Shown here piece after piece: positions 43,767-52,654 of a stretch of 64,000 nt of DNA. Origin of the DNA: JADJNY01 sp046349615 (lineage in GTDB: Bacteria; Planctomycetota; UBA1135; GCA-002686595); the NCBI GenBank assembly GCA_046349615.1, contig JAXMBZ010000003.1, positions 434,001 through 498,000 on the forward strand, written 5' to 3'. Position 1 is the first letter of the stretch, and every line of letters begins with the position of its first letter. The notes below the pieces were generated by a model. It did no database searches. It was not told the DNA's origin and was given only the letters and a program-made list of their open reading frames with translations. The position numbers and the translations under genes are program-made.

Positions 43767-46049
43767 TCACCAGACGGTCAGCAATCCGTTCGAGACGTTG
43801 AACGTCTCCGGCGGACAGAACGCGGCGGCGGAGTTGCGGTAATAGACCTGGTACACGGCCGTCGCGCCGCTGCCCGGCGGCGTGTTGCCGCGCACGGACA
43901 GGGACGGATCGCCGGCCTCGGGGAATTGCGACGCACCCGCGACGTTCACCTTCGTCCGCAGGCGGATCAGCGTGCCGCTCGTGCAGAGCACGCCGTCGCC
44001 GAACACGACGCCGGTCGAGTTCAGCGCGTCGCCCTTGAGGTAGATCGCGGTCGACGTCGAGGGCATCCCCGAGCCGAGCAGCACCGCCGTGTCCGGGTTC
44101 AGCGCGCCCGAAGCCGAGAGCAGCGCGCCGTTCGCGTTCGCCGAGTTCGCGCAGCCGTGGCCGTTCGCGCCCGCGTTGCCGCACGGGCACGGCGTCGGCG
44201 AGCTCGCGTCGCCCGCGCACACGGCGACGGCCGGCACCGAGCCGACGAGCGGGATCGTGCTCGAGTTCGTGATCGTCACGTTGCCGGCCCAGTCCTGGAA
44301 GCGCAGCTCGTAGACGAGCCGCGCGCCGAGCCCGGCCTTCACGTCGGTGAACTCGAAGCGGTAGATCTGCCCGCCCGAGTACGTCGCCTTCGCCGCGTAG
44401 TCCGTCCCCGTGACGGCGACCGCGCCTGCGAGCGCGCCGGGTTGGCTCGCGATCGCATACGTGCCCGAGCTGACGAACGTGTACGAGTAGCTCGCGCCGA
44501 CCGAGAGGGCGCCCGAGTCGAACGACCACGGCGCGGTCGCGGACTGCACGCTGTGCGGGATCGTCCCGTTGTTCGTCCACGTGACCGTCGTCCCGGCCTG
44601 GACGGAGAGCGCGCTCGGCGCGAACCCGGCGTCGGTGAGCGACACCGCGACGGTGGTCGGCGCGACGTCGATCACGTAGCGCGCGCTCGCCGCGACGTAG
44701 TTCACTCCGTCGTCGAGCACTTGGTCGCGGATCTTCGCGTGCACGACGACCGGGCCGGCGGCCGGAGCGGACGGCGGGACCGGGTGCGCGACGACGACGG
44801 GCTTGAGCGTGTCGGCGGCGCCGGTGTTCCGATAGAACTTGTTCGCCCACTGCGCCGTGTTCGACTCGCCCTGCACGGTGATCAGGTCGTACTTGCCGTC
44901 GTTGTTCAGGTCCGCGACGGTGCAGTCGAGGGTCGAGTCGCTGACCGACTGGATCTGCGTCGATTGGTCGGTGAACGAGAACGCGCCGTTGTTGCGGTAC
45001 AGGTACTCGTGCGCGCCGAGCGAACCGACGAGGACGTCGTAGTCGCCGTCGACGTCGTAGTCGAAGAGCGCGATCTCGTTGTCGTCGACCGAGCCGCCGA
45101 ACACGCCTTGGTTCGTGAAGCCGAGCGTGCCGAGGCCGATCAGGTTGTTCCGCGAGGAGCCCTCCTGGAACCCGGAGAGGCTGACGAAGAAGAGGTCGAG
45201 GTCGGCGTCGCCGTCGAGATCGCCGAGCTCCGCTTCGTAGACGTTCCCGCTGTTCGCCGCGATCAAGGTCGAGGAGTCGGAGAACGTCCCCGCGCCGTTG
45301 TTCAGCATCAGGTACTGCGCCGCGCTCGCCGCGGTCGACTTCGTCGCACCGAAGAAGTCGAGGTCGAAGTCGTTGTCGACGTCCGCGAACTGGACGTCCA
45401 TCTGCATCGACTTGTTCGCCGCACCGAGCGCCGCCGCGTTCTCGGTGAAATGCCCGCTCCCGTCGTTGAGGAAGAGGTGCGGCTTGCCCGCCGTGGCGAC
45501 GTTGTAGACGTCGTTCACGATCAGATCGAGGTCGCCGTCGTCGTCGACGTCGCCGAACGCGGCCGAACCGGAGTTGTAGGCCGTCGTGAACCCGCGCGTG
45601 GAGCTCTCGAGGTTGAAGAACCCCGGGTTCGTGGCGCCGATGTTCACGTAGAGCGACGGAGGCGCGCTCGCGAACGCGTTCGCGTAGAGCGCGTCGACCC
45701 AGCCGTCGCCGTTCACGTCGCCGGTCGCGACGCCCTTCGCGATGCTCGTGTGCGTGCCGAGGCGCGCGACGCTCTCGTCGGCGAGCGTCCACGCACCGAC
45801 CTCGACGAGTTTGTTGATCACGAGGACGTTCTGGCGCGCGAGCCCCGCCGAGGCGAAGCCCTCGCCGTCGGCGACGAAGATGTCGAGGTCGCCGTCGTGG
45901 TCGACGTCGGCGCACTCGACCCCTTCCGACCACCGCGCGGTGCCCGGGAAGTTCGTGACGGTGGTGAACTGCTGCGCGGCCGCGGGGAGCGCGAACGCGA
46001 CGACGATCGAGGCGGACGACACGGCGCGTCCGAGGCGGTGGAAAGTCAT
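43767..46049 (-). CDS. Secreted FG-GAP propeller plus degenerate cupredoxin plus cysteine-rich C-terminal domain
   Basis: A 760-residue secreted protein. Signal peptide at the start (SSASIVVAFALPAAAQQ). Residues about 35-400 hold FG-GAP/VCBS units with calcium motifs (DVDHDGDLDIFVADGEG, DVDDDGDLDLIVNDVYN, DLDGDADLDLFFVSLSG). Residues about 463-536 resemble a plastocyanin-type cupredoxin (FAPSALSVQAGTTVTWTNNG, then TIPHSVQSATAPWSFDSGAL), but the C-terminal ligand loop reads YAIASQPGALAGAV, lacking the Cys, His and Met ligands. The last 155 residues are the cysteine-rich domain: TPCPCGNAGANGHGCANS, GDGVLCTSGTLIRL, YYRNSAAAFC and ETFNVSNGLLTVW. The gene lies 86 bases before the CRTAC1 gene on the same strand. 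Confidence 0.9.
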   Translation of the reverse strand: MTFHRLGRAVSSASIVVAFALPAAAQQFTTVTNFPGTARWSEGVECADVDHDGDLDIFVADGEGFASAGLARQNVLVINKLVEVGAWTLADESVARLGTHTSIAKGVATGDVNGDGWVDALYANAFASAPPSLYVNIGATNPGFFNLESSTRGFTTAYNSGSAAFGDVDDDGDLDLIVNDVYNVATAGKPHLFLNDGSGHFTENAAALGAANKSMQMDVQFADVDNDFDLDFFGATKSTAASAAQYLMLNNGAGTFSDSSTLIAANSGNVYEAELGDLDGDADLDLFFVSLSGFQEGSSRNNLIGLGTLGFTNQGVFGGSVDDNEIALFDYDVDGDYDVLVGSLGAHEYLYRNNGAFSFTDQSTQIQSVSDSTLDCTVADLNNDGKYDLITVQGESNTAQWANKFYRNTGAADTLKPVVVAHPVPPSAPAAGPVVVHAKIRDQVLDDGVNYVAASARYVIDVAPTTVAVSLTDAGFAPSALSVQAGTTVTWTNNGTIPHSVQSATAPWSFDSGALSVGASYSYTFVSSGTYAIASQPGALAGAVAVTGTDYAAKATYSGGQIYRFEFTDVKAGLGARLVYELRFQDWAGNVTITNSSTIPLVGSVPAVAVCAGDASSPTPCPCGNAGANGHGCANSANANGALLSASGALNPDTAVLLGSGMPSTSTAIYLKGDALNSTGVVFGDGVLCTSGTLIRLRTKVNVAGASQFPEAGDPSLSVRGNTPPGSGATAVYQVYYRNSAAAFCPPETFNVSNGLLTVW

Positions 46050-46237
46050 GAGGACGGAACTTCTCGGGGGGCTCGAGCCCGCGGGGGGCAGCGCGTGGGG
46101 ACGGAACGACCGCGCTTCGATTCGGGATGCAGACGGAGGCCGCGGCCCGCGGGTTCCTTCGCATGCGGAGGCGCTTTGCGTATCTTACCCCGCTCGTGCG
46201 GAGCGGTGACCGCGCCGCACCGCGTGAAAACGGTTCC

Positions 46238-46948
46238 ATGCGCACGGACCCCGACGAAGCCCGAGCGCGGCTCTCCCGCGCGCAGCTGATGCTGCTCTTC
46301 ACGCCCGAGCTCTGCCTCGGGCGCGACCCGGAGGGCGTGCTCGAAGCCCTCCTCCCCGCGATCGACGTCGTCCAACTGCGGCCGAAAGCACCCCTCCGGA
46401 ACGCGGACGGGACGCCGAGCCTCGCGCCCTGCCCCGCCGCCGAGACGTGGCGCTGGGCCCGGACCGCGCTGCGCTTGCGCGAAAAAACGGGCGCCCGGGT
46501 GCTGGTCCTCGTCGACGACCGCGTCGACGTCGCGAAGGCGCTCCAGGACGAAGGTCTCGACGGAGTCCACCTCGGTCAGGACGACTGCCCAATCGAGGTC
46601 GCGCGCGCGGAGCTCGGCGCGACCGCGCTGATCGGCTGGTCGACGCACACGCTCGACCAGGTCGTCGAGGGCGACGAGCTCGCGGTCGACTACCTCGGCT
46701 TCGGCCCCGTGAACGCGACGACGACGAAGGGCTACGCGCGCGGGCTCGGCGCGGAGCCCGCGTGGATCGCGAGCCGCGCGACGTCGAAGCCCGTGTTCCC
46801 GATCGGCGGCATCGACCGCGAGAACGCGCAGGAGCTCGCGCGCATCGGCCGCGCGGCGGTGAGCTCCGCGCTGCTCGGCGCCGCGGACCCCGTGGGCGCG
46901 GCGCGCGAGCTGCGGCGACTGCTCGAGGCGCCCGAGGACGAACGCTGA
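46238..46948 (+). CDS. thiE: Thiamine phosphate synthase
   Basis: A 236-residue TIM-barrel enzyme joining hydroxymethylpyrimidine diphosphate with thiazole phosphate. Family motifs: AIDVVQLRPKAPL, VLVDDRVDVAKALQDEGLDG followed by VHLGQDDCPIEVARA, then ALIGWSTHTLDQV, DYLGFGPVNATTTKG and PVFPIGGIDRENAQEL. The final GRAAVSSALLGA is the phosphate-binding glycine loop region. The ATG at 46238 gives a normal-length enzyme; an ATG at 46127 would add 37 Arg-rich residues. It is divergent from the FG-GAP gene. No other thi genes are visible. TenI-like activity cannot be excluded but the D and K residues favour ThiE. Confidence 0.9.
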   Translation: MRTDPDEARARLSRAQLMLLFTPELCLGRDPEGVLEALLPAIDVVQLRPKAPLRNADGTPSLAPCPAAETWRWARTALRLREKTGARVLVLVDDRVDVAKALQDEGLDGVHLGQDDCPIEVARAELGATALIGWSTHTLDQVVEGDELAVDYLGFGPVNATTTKGYARGLGAEPAWIASRATSKPVFPIGGIDRENAQELARIGRAAVSSALLGAADPVGAARELRRLLEAPEDER

Positions 46949-47048
46949 GGGACGCGCTCCTCGGCTCACGGCGGACCGCGTTGGTCCGACGCCGGGTTCC
47001 GTTGCGGTCGCGCTCGTCGTCCGTGCGTTCGTCCGACCCCGCGCCGCC

Positions 47049-48140
47049 TCACTCGCGACGCGCGAGGAGCATCGCGTCGCCGTAGCTGAAGAAGCGGTAG
47101 CCGCGCTCGATCGCCTCGCGGTAGAGCGCGAGCGTGCGCTCGCGTCCCGCGAACGCCGACACGAGCATGACGAGCGTGCTCTTCGGCAGGTGGAAGTTCG
47201 TGAAGAGCACGTCGACGACGCGGAACGGCGCGCCGGGCACGAGGAAGATCGACGTGCTCCCGCGCGAAGGGCGGAGCGCTCCGTCCGCGTCGCACGCGCT
47301 CTCGAGCACGCGCACGCTCGTCGTTCCGACCGCGACGACGCGTCCGCCCGCGCGGCGCGCGCGCTCGATCCGCTCGGCGGATTCGGGCGTGAGCTCGTAC
47401 TCCTCGGAGTGCATCACGTGGTCCTCGGTGCGCTCCGCCGTGACCGGCTGGAAGGTCCCGAGGCCGACGTGGAGCGTCACGTTCGCGCGCTCGACGCCGG
47501 CGTGCTCGAGCGCGGCGAGCAGCTCCGGCGTGAAGTGGAGTCCCGCGGTCGGCGCGGCGATCGCGCCGCTCGTGCGCGCGAAGACCGTCTGGTAACGCTC
47601 GCGATCGCGCGCGCGCTCCTCCTCGGCGTCGCGCGGCCGGCGGATGTACGGCGGCAGCGGCATGCGGCCCTCGTCCTCGAGCAGCGCGGGCACGGAACGC
47701 CCGCGACCGCTCGCGTCCTCGAGCGCGAGGTGCCACTCCGCGCTCGGTCGTCCATCGGAGCCCGTCGGGCGGACGACGCACCGCGCGCGCAACGCGCCGC
47801 CTTCGAGCTCGAGCTCCTCGCCGGGTTTCAGTCGGCCGCCGGGCTTCACGAACGCGCGCCACAGCATGGGCGCGGAGCCGGGCACGGGTCCGAGCACGAG
47901 CACGTCGAGCGCGCCGCCGCTCCGGCGCGTGCCGCACAGACGCGCGGGCACGACGCGCGTGTCGTTGACGACGAGCACGTCGCCGCGCCGAAGGTACCGC
48001 GGGAGGTCGCGCACGTGCGCGTGCTCCGTCCACCCCGTCGCGAGTCCGTGCGCGAGGAGGCGCGCTGCGTCGCGCGGCTCGGCCGCCGATTGCGCGATGC
48101 GGTCCTCGGGGAGTTCGAAGTCGAAGTCGGAGACCTTCAT
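47049..48140 (-). CDS. queA: S-adenosylmethionine:tRNA ribosyltransferase-isomerase
   Basis: A 363-residue enzyme that adds the epoxycyclopentane ring from SAM to 7-aminomethyl-7-deazaguanine in tRNA. It starts MKVSDFDFELPEDRIAQ, the invariant family N-terminus. Other signatures: DVLVVNDTRVVPARLCG, APTAGLHFTPELL, VTLHVGLGTFQPV, MHSEEYELTPE, VGTTSVRVLES and FTNFHLPKSTLVMLVSAFAG, then FFSYGDAMLL. The ATG at 48140 overlaps the stop of the GT-C gene by four bases. QueG, the next pathway step, lies 7 kb away in this window. Confidence 0.97.
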   Translation of the reverse strand: MKVSDFDFELPEDRIAQSAAEPRDAARLLAHGLATGWTEHAHVRDLPRYLRRGDVLVVNDTRVVPARLCGTRRSGGALDVLVLGPVPGSAPMLWRAFVKPGGRLKPGEELELEGGALRARCVVRPTGSDGRPSAEWHLALEDASGRGRSVPALLEDEGRMPLPPYIRRPRDAEEERARDRERYQTVFARTSGAIAAPTAGLHFTPELLAALEHAGVERANVTLHVGLGTFQPVTAERTEDHVMHSEEYELTPESAERIERARRAGGRVVAVGTTSVRVLESACDADGALRPSRGSTSIFLVPGAPFRVVDVLFTNFHLPKSTLVMLVSAFAGRERTLALYREAIERGYRFFSYGDAMLLARRE

Positions 48141-49564
48141 GGGCGCGCGGAGGATGCGCTCTCGCCGCGCACGCGGGAAGCGCGGCGTGCGCGCGCGAGC
48201 TCGAACCCGGCGAGCAGGACGAGCGGGACGACGACGAACGGCCAGAGCCACGCGGGCTCGCTCCAGTCGCCGCGCGCTCGGCCGCCCGCGAGCGTCGCGT
48301 AGAGGAACGGCCCGCTCGCGACGAGCCACGCCCAAGCCGGATGCGCGCCGAGCGCGAGGAACGGGACGATCCACGCGAGGTACCACGGGTGCAGCACGGG
48401 CGTGAGCACGAGGAACGCGCCGATCGCCGCGCGCGTGAACGCGAGCCCGTCGCCGCGGCACCGCCGCCACGCGACCGCGACGGCGACGAGCCAGAGGACG
48501 CCGCAGGCGATGCGCGAATCGTGCGCGAGCTCGAGTGGATCCGCGCCCGAGCCGCGCCATCGTTCGAGCGCTCCGTGCACGACGCGATGGACGACGTTGA
48601 ACGCTTCCCAACGGGACGCGTACTCGCCGAGGCCCGCGAGACCGCGCGCCGAGGCGAGGAGCGGCGCGAGCCCGACGCCGAGCGCGAGGGCGAGCACCGC
48701 GAGCTTCGCCCACGACGGTCGCCGCTCGCGGGCCCAGCCGGCGAGCGCCACGATCGGCAGGAACTTCACGAGCACCGCCGCGACGAGCGCGAGCCCCGCC
48801 CCGAGGGGAGCGAGCGGCGCGGCACGCTTCCGCGCAGTCGGCGGCGCGGGAGCACGGTCCTCGGTTGCGCGCTCCGTCCACGCGAACGCAGCGACGACGA
48901 GCAGGATCGCGAGCGCGTCGAAGTGCCCCGACCCGCCGAACTCGAACGCGAGCAACGGACAGAAGCCCCACGCCGCGGCGCTCGCGGCCGAACGCCCTCG
49001 ACGCGCGGCGAGCCCGAGGAGCAACGCGAACACGCCGAGATCGCACACGAGGTAGAACCCGCGCACGAGGAGCTCCGCCCGCGCGACGAAATCGCCGCCG
49101 GGGATCCGCGCGAGCGCGACGAGCCCCGCATGCACGGCCTGCGTCAGCGGTGGATAAGCGGCCGAGACGTCGGGATGGTTGAGCGCCGCGTGCAGCGCCG
49201 GCAGCTCGGCGCGCAGGCCCGCGAGCTCGGCCGCGTTCGGCCCGAGCGCATAGGGATCGAGCCCGCGCCGGACGACCTCGCCTTCCCACACGTATCGATG
49301 GAGGTCGTCCGAGAGCACGGGCCCGAGGACCACCCCGGGAACGCGGACGAGGAGCGTCATCCCGAGGAGCCATGCGGCCGACCACCGCGCGCGCGGCGCC
49401 GCGGCGAGCACGAGCAGGTACCCGACCGCCGCGGCCGCCGCCGGGCCGAGCGCGAGCGCCGGGTACGCGAACGCCTCCCCCACGACGCCGACCACGATGA
49501 GCCCCCACCCGACGGCGAACCACCGGCTCGCGACGGAGCTCGGGGCGGCGGGAGGCGGGGTCAT
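48137..49564 (-). CDS. GT-C-type membrane glycosyltransferase (DUF2029/GT87 mannosyltransferase-like)
   Basis: A 475-residue multi-pass membrane protein with about eleven hydrophobic segments. The first outer loop has LSDDLHRYVWEGEVVRRGLD followed by PYALGP, the conserved D-D and WDG-like acidic signature of polyprenol-phosphate-dependent mannosyltransferases. YPPLTQAVHAGLVAL, then FGGSGHFDALAILLVVAAF and VKFLPIVALAGW, match GT87/DUF2029. It would transfer a sugar from a lipid carrier on the outer side of the membrane. The ATG at 49564 avoids the non-hydrophobic extension to 49600. Overlaps queA by four bases; the pairing is probably positional. Confidence 0.85.
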   Translation of the reverse strand: MTPPPAAPSSVASRWFAVGWGLIVVGVVGEAFAYPALALGPAAAAAVGYLLVLAAAPRARWSAAWLLGMTLLVRVPGVVLGPVLSDDLHRYVWEGEVVRRGLDPYALGPNAAELAGLRAELPALHAALNHPDVSAAYPPLTQAVHAGLVALARIPGGDFVARAELLVRGFYLVCDLGVFALLLGLAARRGRSAASAAAWGFCPLLAFEFGGSGHFDALAILLVVAAFAWTERATEDRAPAPPTARKRAAPLAPLGAGLALVAAVLVKFLPIVALAGWARERRPSWAKLAVLALALGVGLAPLLASARGLAGLGEYASRWEAFNVVHRVVHGALERWRGSGADPLELAHDSRIACGVLWLVAVAVAWRRCRGDGLAFTRAAIGAFLVLTPVLHPWYLAWIVPFLALGAHPAWAWLVASGPFLYATLAGGRARGDWSEPAWLWPFVVVPLVLLAGFELARARRASRVRGESASSARP

Positions 49565-49699
49565 CGGCCGGATTCTGTCAGCCCGGCCGGGGTGGGTCAC
49601 GACCGCGCCGAGGTCCGCGCGGCGCAGCGGGCTCTCGCCTGGCCTCGGAAGGCCCCCCAGGGAGGGCCGGGGTCCGCGGGCCCGCCCGGAGAACGCCCC

Positions 49700-49885
49700 T
49701 GGAGAAAAAAAGGTTCGCCCCCCCGCTTCAACTTCTCGGGGTCCACGGCGTAGAGAGGGGTGGAGTCGATTCGACTCCTCGACTTTGCTCCGCGCCCGGG
49801 GGGGCCCCGGAACGAAGGCGAGACCTTCCCTCTCCTCTTGGAAGGTGAATCCGGGGCCGCGAGCAACCGCTCGCGGCCTTTTTCA
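49700..49885 (+). ncRNA. Candidate structured small RNA ending in a strong terminator
   Basis: In a gap with no plus-strand gene, the plus strand carries successive self-complementary elements: ggttcg-ccccccc (49712 on) able to pair with ggggggg-cccc-ggaac (about 49798-49813), a near-palindrome GGAGTCGATTCGACTCC (49771-49787), ACCTTCC/GGAAGGT (49823-49846), and finally the terminator at 49855-49883. The total of about 185 bases is in the range of housekeeping small RNAs. I match no known family. Alternatively it is only the 3' region of the minus-strand operon. Confidence 0.3.
49855..49883 (+). terminator. Perfect plus-strand Rho-independent terminator with no plus-strand gene upstream
   Basis: GGCCGCGAGC (49855-49864), loop AACC, GCTCGCGGCC (49869-49878), then TTTTTC. 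The nearest genes on both sides are on the minus strand, and on that strand the hairpin is followed by CCGGATT, which is a poor terminator. Confidence 0.85.
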
Positions 49886-52654
49886 TTCCGGCGTCGGACC
49901 GGGGGACGCCCCGGCCCCCGATCGGGGCGCCTCGACCCCGCCGGTCCAGGGGAGTTCGGAGTCGAGGTCCGCGTCGCCGAGCCCGGCCTCCTCGAGGCGC
50001 GCGGTCAGGGTGTCCGTGTCCCAGCCGAGCAGGTGAGACGCTCGCGTCTTGTTCGACCGCCCGCCGCGGGTGCGGGTGGCTCGGAGCGCGGCCAGGAGGT
50101 CCCGGCGCGCGGGGTGTCGCGCAGGCAGCTTGCGCAGGAGCTCGACCCCGTTGCGACGGGCCAGCTCGACCACGGCCTCCGCGTCGAGCGATCGGCCCGG
50201 ACCCGCGCCGACCTCGCGGGCGAAGAGGACGAGCTTGAACACGAGGTTCTCGAGCTCGCGCACGTTCCCGTCCCACGGCTGGCGCCAGAGGAGCGCGAGG
50301 GCGTCCTCCGTGAACGCGGGGACGGGGAGCCGTTCGTCGGCCGCGAACCGGCGGGCGAGGAGCTCGACGAGCGGGAGCACGTCCTCGCGGCGCTCGCGCA
50401 GCGCGGGGACGACGAGCTGCAGCCGCTCGAGCCGGCGTGCGAGGTCCTCGCGCACGCGCCCCGCCGCGGCGCACGCGGCGAGCGCCTCCGGCACGAGGAA
50501 GACGAGACGGGGAGCCGGCTCCCCGTCGCTGCCCGGATCGAGCGCGGACTCCTCGAGCACGCGCGCCCATTCGTCCTGCACCTCGGCGGTCAGCGCGTCG
50601 AGGTCCTCGACGACGAGCGTGCCTCCGCGAGCGCGCAGGAGCTCCGCCTGCACGTGCGCGCGCGACGCGAGCCGCGCGGGGCCGACCGTGTGGTGCACCT
50701 GGCTCTCGCGTCCGCTCTCGAAGTGCACCCAGCGTGCGAGCACCCGTCGGCCCGAGCCGCGCGGTCCGGCGAGGGCGATCGGGCCGTGCGATCGCGCGGC
50801 GCGGATCAGGCGCGCCGCGAACTCGGCGAAGTCCGCGCGCTCGGCGTCGAACCAGAGGTCGTGGCCGAAGCGCAGCGCGTGCCACTCGCGCAGCTCGCCG
50901 ACGCGGTGGAGCAGCGCATGACGATCGGCGGCGGTCTGCAACCGCTCGAGGTCCGCGGGGCGGAAATCGCGCCGCCGGCTCGACTCGACCACGAGCAGCC
51001 CGGTGACGCGCCCGCACACGCGGAGCAGGAGCACGAGGCCCGCGCCCGCGCCGGCGTGGACGGAGAGCCGCTCGTCCGCCTCTTCGTACAGGACGGGACC
51101 GGTCGCCCCGAGCGCCCGCGCGAGCGCGCGCCGCCGGCCCCACGTGCGCTCGGGGAACCCCTGGCCCTGGCCCCCCTGCGCGACGAGCTCCGGCTCGCCG
51201 CCTCGGACCTGGAAGCCCCACCAGAGACGCTGCTGCGTCTTGAAGTTCAGCCGTTCGACGACGGCCTCGAACGCACGCGCGATCGGCCCGTCCGCGCGGC
51301 ACGGAGCGGGCTCGGCGGCGTCCGCGGCCTCTCTCCCCTCTTCGGACGACAGGGCGGCCGAACGGCTGCGCCAGATCCGCACGGCCCACTCCGCGGCGAG
51401 CGCGGCTCGGCGCGCGCGCGACGGCAGGAGGTGGTGCTCGAACTCGGCGTGGATCCAACCCGCGACCTCGCCCTCGTCGTCGAGCACGGGCTCCAGGAAC
51501 GCACTGCACGTCGTCTCGCGCCCGAGCAGTCCGAGGTTCGCGCGCGGTCCGTCGAGCGATTCCTCGGTGGGGCGCGCTTCGACGAGCAGCCGGTGCTGGA
51601 GGGTGCCGGGGACGGAGAAGAGCCCGTCGTGCTCCGCGCTCCATGCGCCGACGCGCGAGCGCAGCCCCGGAGCGACGTCGTGCGCGATCCGCCGCGCGGG
51701 CGAGCCCGGGCGGAACGCGAAGACGGCGAGGACGCTCGCGCCGAACTCGCCGCGATCGAGGGCGGACGCGCCGTGGAGCGGCCGCGGATCCGTCGGCGGA
51801 GCGTGCGTCCGCGCGCGACCGGTCAGCATCGGAAGCCACTCGCGCCGACGCTCGCGCAGGTCGACGAGTTGGGCGGGAATCGCGCCGGCCCACGGCCGCG
51901 AACCGACGAGCACGCTGCGCGCTCCCGCGGCGTCGTCGAGTCCGAGACGGGCCCACGCGAGGAGCACGCGCAGACGCGGCGTCGCGCCGAGCCGCGGCAT
52001 GCGGTCGAGCAGGAGCTGGCGCGCCTCGCGCACCGCGCCGCGGTCGAGCAGGCACTCCACCGCGCCCGCGAGCGCGCTCAGCTGCCCCGCGACGGAGCTC
52101 GCGCCGCGCGGCTCCTCGAGGAGGGCGCGGAACGCGAGCTCGCCTTCGCGCGGCCCGCGCTCGACGCGCAGGAAGCGCGCGCGCCACAACTCGAGTTCCA
52201 AGTCGGCTCCGCCGCGAAGCGCCTGCGCTCCGTGGGTTTCGAGCGCGGCCAAGAGCCGCGTCGCGACCGCGAGCGCGCCCTCGCCGGGCTCGGGGACGCC
52301 GGGAAGCCCTTCGTGCGTGCTCCGGAGCTCCTCGAGGACGCTCCACGATCGCTGCGCGTTCGCCGTCGGTTCACCGAGGGAAAGGAAGCTGTCCGCAGGG
52401 AGCGCGGCGTCGAGGTGGAGTCGGAGGAGGTCGCGCAGCGTCGCTTCGAGCTGCCCGCGGCTCTGGAGCTCGAGTTCGCGCCGCGCGCGCGTCAGATCGA
52501 CGCCGACGACGTGGGCGTGCGCCGATCGCGCGTCGTCGACGAGCAGCCGCAGCGCGCTCGTCATGCGCCGCGCGTGCGCGCGCTGCGCTTCGTCGGCCTC
52601 GGGGAGGAGGAGCTCGAGCGTGGATTCGGGCACGATCACGCGCGAACCTCCCAT
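49883..52654 (-). CDS. Fis-type AAA+ regulator (sigma-54 activator-like) without the GAFTGA loop
   Basis: A 923-residue regulator. The first 600 residues are helical/TPR-like and then GAF-like (about 440-600: FQVRGGEPELVAQGGQGQGF, LLLLRVCGRVTGLLVVESSR). The AAA+ domain (about 600-830) has a modified Walker A, GPRGSGRRVLARW (Arg where Lys is usual), a Walker B-like GGTLVVEDLDAL, REDLARRLERLQLVVPALRE and PWDGNVRELENLVFK. The sigma-54-contacting GAFTGA motif is missing: the loop is VHHTVGPARLASRAHVQAEL. A Fis-type helix-turn-helix ends the protein (ASHLLGWDTDTLTARLEEAG). It may regulate without sigma-54. It overlaps the HEAT-like gene by 19 bases. Confidence 0.85.
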   Translation of the reverse strand: MGGSRVIVPESTLELLLPEADEAQRAHARRMTSALRLLVDDARSAHAHVVGVDLTRARRELELQSRGQLEATLRDLLRLHLDAALPADSFLSLGEPTANAQRSWSVLEELRSTHEGLPGVPEPGEGALAVATRLLAALETHGAQALRGGADLELELWRARFLRVERGPREGELAFRALLEEPRGASSVAGQLSALAGAVECLLDRGAVREARQLLLDRMPRLGATPRLRVLLAWARLGLDDAAGARSVLVGSRPWAGAIPAQLVDLRERRREWLPMLTGRARTHAPPTDPRPLHGASALDRGEFGASVLAVFAFRPGSPARRIAHDVAPGLRSRVGAWSAEHDGLFSVPGTLQHRLLVEARPTEESLDGPRANLGLLGRETTCSAFLEPVLDDEGEVAGWIHAEFEHHLLPSRARRAALAAEWAVRIWRSRSAALSSEEGREAADAAEPAPCRADGPIARAFEAVVERLNFKTQQRLWWGFQVRGGEPELVAQGGQGQGFPERTWGRRRALARALGATGPVLYEEADERLSVHAGAGAGLVLLLRVCGRVTGLLVVESSRRRDFRPADLERLQTAADRHALLHRVGELREWHALRFGHDLWFDAERADFAEFAARLIRAARSHGPIALAGPRGSGRRVLARWVHFESGRESQVHHTVGPARLASRAHVQAELLRARGGTLVVEDLDALTAEVQDEWARVLEESALDPGSDGEPAPRLVFLVPEALAACAAAGRVREDLARRLERLQLVVPALRERREDVLPLVELLARRFAADERLPVPAFTEDALALLWRQPWDGNVRELENLVFKLVLFAREVGAGPGRSLDAEAVVELARRNGVELLRKLPARHPARRDLLAALRATRTRGGRSNKTRASHLLGWDTDTLTARLEEAGLGDADLDSELPWTGGVEAPRSGAGASPGPTPE

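Noticed and set aside
49700..49885. SRP RNA, RNase P RNA or tmRNA in the structured gap
   Set aside because: None of the diagnostic conserved sequences of these RNAs is visible, so only an unassigned candidate RNA is reported.
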